A stretch of 64,000 nucleotides of DNA from Lithospermum erythrorhizon. Its lineage: Eukaryota > Streptophyta > Magnoliopsida > Boraginales > Boraginaceae. The translations under genes were made by a program, and so were the position numbers. The notes beneath the pieces were generated by a model. That model saw nothing but the letters and a program-made list of their open reading frames with translations. It ran no database searches and was not told the DNA's origin. Positions 60,030 to 64,000 of this stretch are shown in pieces. Numbering within the stretch: the first letter of the stretch is position 1; the number at the start of each line of letters is the position of its first letter. The DNA lies in assembly GCA_019722365.1 (NCBI GenBank), contig JADFUC010000766.1:62001-126000 (forward strand), in the 5' to 3' direction.

Positions 60030-62290
60030 ACCCCTAGCTGAGCTGTTGCTTCTCTCCCGAGGCTTGCCTCTCGAAAGATGTAGTCGCACTGCCATTCCTC
60101 CTCATGACCTGCCATTTTCCATATACCTTTAGGTTACGGTGATGCCACACCATCCACATACTCACCAGCCAAGCTCGAAACCTGTCCGGAGGTAACTTGT
60201 CCCATTCTAGTGCAAATAGATCTTGAAAACTCATTTCTCTGCCAATAATATGTGTTATCTTGAGTAATCGGTTCGCTTGCTGAGTAAATCAAGATAAAAC
60301 GAAGGCCATGCAACGAATCGGCCTCTTCCCCGAATTCCACATAGAATACATGTCGGTTGAACTTCTACTTTCCGTTGCCTAAGCTTGTTAGAAGTTGGTA
60401 GATTATCATTTAAAGCCTTCCATAAGAAGTGTTTAATCTTCCCCTGAATTTTAATCTTCCAAAAACCCCCTTATAGTTAAACCTTTGGGAGTTACTGGGT
60501 AATGGACACCAATGAAGTTTCTACTCATGTGGTACTAATGAATCATATGTCGCTTTGACTGGTACAACCCTTTTGATGTGGTCCCCTATAACAGATTCGC
60601 CTCGATTTAGATTATCGAGAGCTTATCTTTTAAGTATCTCTTTACTATCAACATTATAGAACCCAGATCTGACCTTTGATATGTTCCATGTACCAATATC
60701 CTTATCAATGAGGTCCGAGACTGTTGCATTAGGGAAGTCCTCAAGTGATGGAGTGATCGGTTTACGTGACTAGGTATGATTCAACCAGGTTATCTTCCCA
60801 TATACGTATAGTCTTCCCATCTCCAATTTTCCATCTAATAGCTTGTTTCATTATATTCCTTACAGAGATGAGGCTCCTCCAAGTGGTGCCTCGGTTTTAT
60901 CCCATACTGCCTCCCGGTCAATCCCCATCCGAGAAGTATTTGGCTTTGAAGACTTTGGCTAGGACACTGGTTGGTTCAATCAGCAGACGCCATACCTATT
61001 TGCAAAGCAAGGCTTGGTTGAAATGATGCATGTCCCTGAATCCGAGTCCCCCTTGTTATTTACTTAGGCTCAAAGTCCTCCATGAGGCCCAATGTATTTT
61101 CCCTATTTTTCGTGTTCATCTACTCAAGTATTAGCTATGACCGCAGTGTATGTCCTGCAAGTTTGTATAGGGACAAGCGGTTAATCGCATAGCATATGTA
61201 GGAATGGCTTGTAAAACTAAAGTAATAAAAACCTCCTTCCCCACTTTGGATAGTATTGGCTCTACTAATTATCCTCGAAGCCACTTCTTACAAGAGAGAG
61301 GCGAAAATGGCTTTTGAGCCTCCACGATACACCTGTGCAGTACTTCCTACTTAGTTGCTACTTCAGTATCCCTGTGATGTTTGTTATGGCATCTCTATTA
61401 GCTTGTTGTACGTTAGGACTAAACACCACCGAAGATTTCTGGACACTCACCTTTTGTCCGGACCATTCTTCATATTGACTTAGTATAGCCTTGAAACTCA
61501 AGGCCTCTTCCACCGTGGCCTCACCTAATAGTAAGGTGTCATTCAAGCGAATAGTACGGGAGAGACGCTTATCCCGAATCAAACACGATCCCGAATCAAA
61601 GCAATAAGCCCTTCCGTGCAAATTATAAAGAGATAAGTGATGTAGGTCCCTTCGACTCGGTTTGGATATAGCCCGGCCCCGATCCCCCATTAACAAGAAC
61701 TTGCAAGATACTGCAGGTAACATAATCCATAATAATCTTCACCCATAGCACACTAAAATCCAACTTGATAAGCATGGCCCGCATAAATGACCATTCAATC
61801 CGATCATATGCCTTCAGCATGTCTAGTTTAATAGACATGAAACCTTTCTTCCCTTGCCTCTGGTTTTAAAAAAAATGATGAGCTTCAAAAGAGAGCAACA
61901 CATTGTCCGTAATAAGCCTCTGAGGCACAAAAAGAAGCTAAGTGCGATTCTCGATATAAATCGACGTAAACTTATTTTTAATCTCGTAGCTAACACCTTT
62001 CCAACAACCTTTGCCACAACATTACAAAGAGAAATGGAAACTGAGACATATTGAGTGGGGTGGTCATTGGGGCGAGGCACTCAAAGTAAAGCGAATTTTG
62101 GCTTCAAAAACCCATTCATTGACCCATTGTAGTACCATCCTACTCAAGTCCCCTCCCACAATGTCCCAATAATACTTGAAAAAAACGGCTGACATACCAT
62201 CTGGTCTTGGAAATTTTGTACCTTGCATTGAGAAAAGACTCCGCTTCACATCCTCCGAACTAAATGGTATTTGCAAACTTCTCCATCTTT
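60030..62290 (-). pseudogene. Dead LINE ORF2 (reverse transcriptase half)
   Basis: Right to left: an RT entry block with FPRPDGMSAVFFKYYW (usual KAPGPDG) at about 62,220-62,160; SISLCNVVAKVVGKVLATRLK at about 62,035-61,975; LDMLKAYDRIEWSFMRAM at about 61,825-61,775; a block LNDTLLLGEATVEEA at about 61,570-61,525 where the catalytic F/Y-A-D-D should be; SGQKVSVQKSSVVFSPN; and a terminal WHHRN-type block at 60,150. Frameshifts separate the pieces and the DD motif is lost, so it is inactive. The endonuclease half is absent; a retrotransposon LTR lies immediately to the right. Confidence 0.75.
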
Positions 62291-62399
62291 AATCGACATC
62301 TCATTTGTGTTGTCCCATTCAAGAAAAAATTACTACTCCGATATATGAGTATAAATACAAATCCATAGTTCCGTGGATCTTTAAAGTGCATACTACATT

Positions 62400-63317
62400 A
62401 TTCAATACAAAAAACATATAATTAAATATATGAACGTAGGACTTTACAAAGCAGCCGGAGTAAATTCCACCAAAATTCATTACCACTTCAAATTCACAAC
62501 GTGAATTTGACTTCCCTTCACCTCCTTGTCAGAATATCACCGTATGATATTCTAGTTACAGTCCACACCAGAGGGGTCAATCAAGAACTAATCTATGCTA
62601 GTAAACAAGGATGAACAAAACTTAAAAAACTCCAAAATTCTAGAGAATTTCGCCAAAGCCGAAGCACAGAGCTTGTGAAAAGTTTTTACAAAACTTTTAT
62701 TAGTAAAACCCTAAAGCTCATTTTATATGGCTAGTTAAACAAGCCCGATATAACCCGGCTATATTAGTTGACTCTATTAGTTCGTTACACAATTAACGAA
62801 GTTGTTATCGAAGTTGAACCATTTTAATTAAGCTAATTAAATAGTAACGAGTCAATATCAATACCTTTATCTATAACATTAAATTATTCTCGAACCAATT
62901 AAATAACTATTTAATTGATTCTATTTGTTCAATCTTATATTCTATACATAAAATGGGATCCTTGTATTTGAGAAATACATTTCTCAATTATATAGTTCTC
63001 TTTTTAATTTCATACATGAAATGAGGAATCTAACGTCATCAGATGCTATTAGCGAATCTTCTTCTAGGCTCGATATTAGTAAGTTGTATAATAATGAATT
63101 TAATCAATTACTATTATTATAACGACACGAGTAAGATCTAAAGAATCGCCATAACCCTTAAATTATCATGAGAACTCCCACACTAGTAATATACAATTAC
63201 TTTCAAGTCAACACCAAGTTCCTCGGAGCAATCACATTTAACCTAATCGGTAAATGAATCATACACATCACGTGAATGGGCATAATAAATGGAACCAATT
63301 CTCATTGATTTCCAACA
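62400..63317 (-). mobile_element. 3' LTR of a minus-strand LTR retrotransposon
   Basis: On the minus strand it begins TGTTGGAAATCAATGAGAATTGG at 63,317, directly after a polypurine tract (AAGTGGGAG, 63,326-63,318). It matches the solo LTR at 3,817-4,715 in inverted orientation, including the TACTAGTGTGGGAGTTCTCATG block near 63,190-63,170 and a TATA-like CCATATAAAATGAGC at about 62,733. The 5' LTR and most of the element lie beyond the window. The left boundary is approximate. Confidence 0.65.
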
Positions 63318-64000
63318 CTCCCACTTGCCCTTGACGATTATCTTTACAATTCCTTTATCACGATTCTAGTCGAGGGCTAATCCATGCTAGCGTGGTTTAA
63401 ACAATCTTACAACTTTCTTTACTCGGTATTTAACTGAATAAGTATTTATGGCGGCCCCATAAACCAATCAAGATTTCAACCGCGCTGAGGCCCGAGATCT
63501 TCCTCAGATATCAAGGACGGACAAATCCCTCCCAATATATCAACATTCATCGCTATATTTCACCTGACCCAACATACGCCTGCTTATAATCCCCGGCCAA
63601 GCGCAGAGCCGCTTCGTCATAGTCAAAGTACGTAGCCAGATAACACGTATAGTTATATATCGTAGGTCTAAGAATCGACCTAACCTAATTCTAAACAAAT
63701 GTCATGCGATTACGTATATACATATCTTCTATGAATTGCTTTCGGCTCATGCCCGCCCCCGTCACTTGCATCGTACCCCCACTCAGACGATCTAGTCCTC
63801 GTGCTAACGTGATCAACTTCGATCACTAATCAAAACACTATTAGCTTCGCATGATGCTTGTCGCCTCAATTCATCGCGATTCCTAATTGCGTTTTTTGCC
63901 ATCTCTATGCTTCTCAGCTCAAGAGGCGAATTAATGTACCATGTTACCCTCTCTAAAAAACATGTATCAAATTCCAGTGGATTTAACTCCTTTCACTATC
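63318..64000 (-). mobile_element. Interior 3' region of the same LTR element
   Basis: It adjoins the polypurine tract and is non-coding in all frames over this length, as is usual for the stretch between pol and the 3' LTR. It runs out of the window. Confidence 0.45.

Overview
The window is nuclear DNA of a dicot plant. The evidence is an A+T-rich base composition, short GT-AG introns, a class XI myosin, a BLISTER homologue, an S-domain receptor kinase, and plant Copia, LINE, SINE and MITE remnants. Five genes can be read almost completely. Their exons were rebuilt by hand from splice signals and family knowledge, so exon ends are predictions, but coding lengths stay in phase throughout for all but one of them.

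Layout. 1-9,350 is repeat territory: the 3' end of a minus-strand LTR element, a 2.3-kb long inverted repeat, and a decayed minus-strand LINE split by a solo LTR. 9,350-11,560 holds a SINE and a broken importin-beta fragment. 12,064-22,153 (+) is a BLISTER (BLI) gene. 23,853-35,516 (-) is a full class XI myosin of 37 coding exons, facing BLI tail to tail. 38,857-43,966 (+) is a probable plastid metallo-beta-lactamase-fold protein. 44,921-45,881 (-) is a three-exon gene for a small hydrophilic LEA/KIN-like stress protein. 46,900-53,000 holds a broken Copia element, a LINE 3' end, two Stowaway-like MITEs and a degenerate 29-bp tandem array. 56,254-58,761 (+) is an intronless S-domain receptor-like kinase. 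60,030-62,290 (-) is a second dead LINE, and 62,400-64,000 is the 3' LTR and adjoining interior of a minus-strand element.

The genes are not an operon and show no shared pathway: chromatin/Polycomb (BLI), organelle transport (myosin XI), plastid metabolism (MBL-fold), stress tolerance (LEA-like) and surface signalling (RLK). I found no previously undescribed multi-gene system. The points most worth a second look are two GC-AG introns in the myosin gene, a conserved Cys-rich segment of the MBL-fold protein that I cannot find, a stop-bearing exon candidate in BLI, a long inverted repeat in which one arm lacks an intron-like segment, and the 29-bp array at 52.3-53.0 kb.
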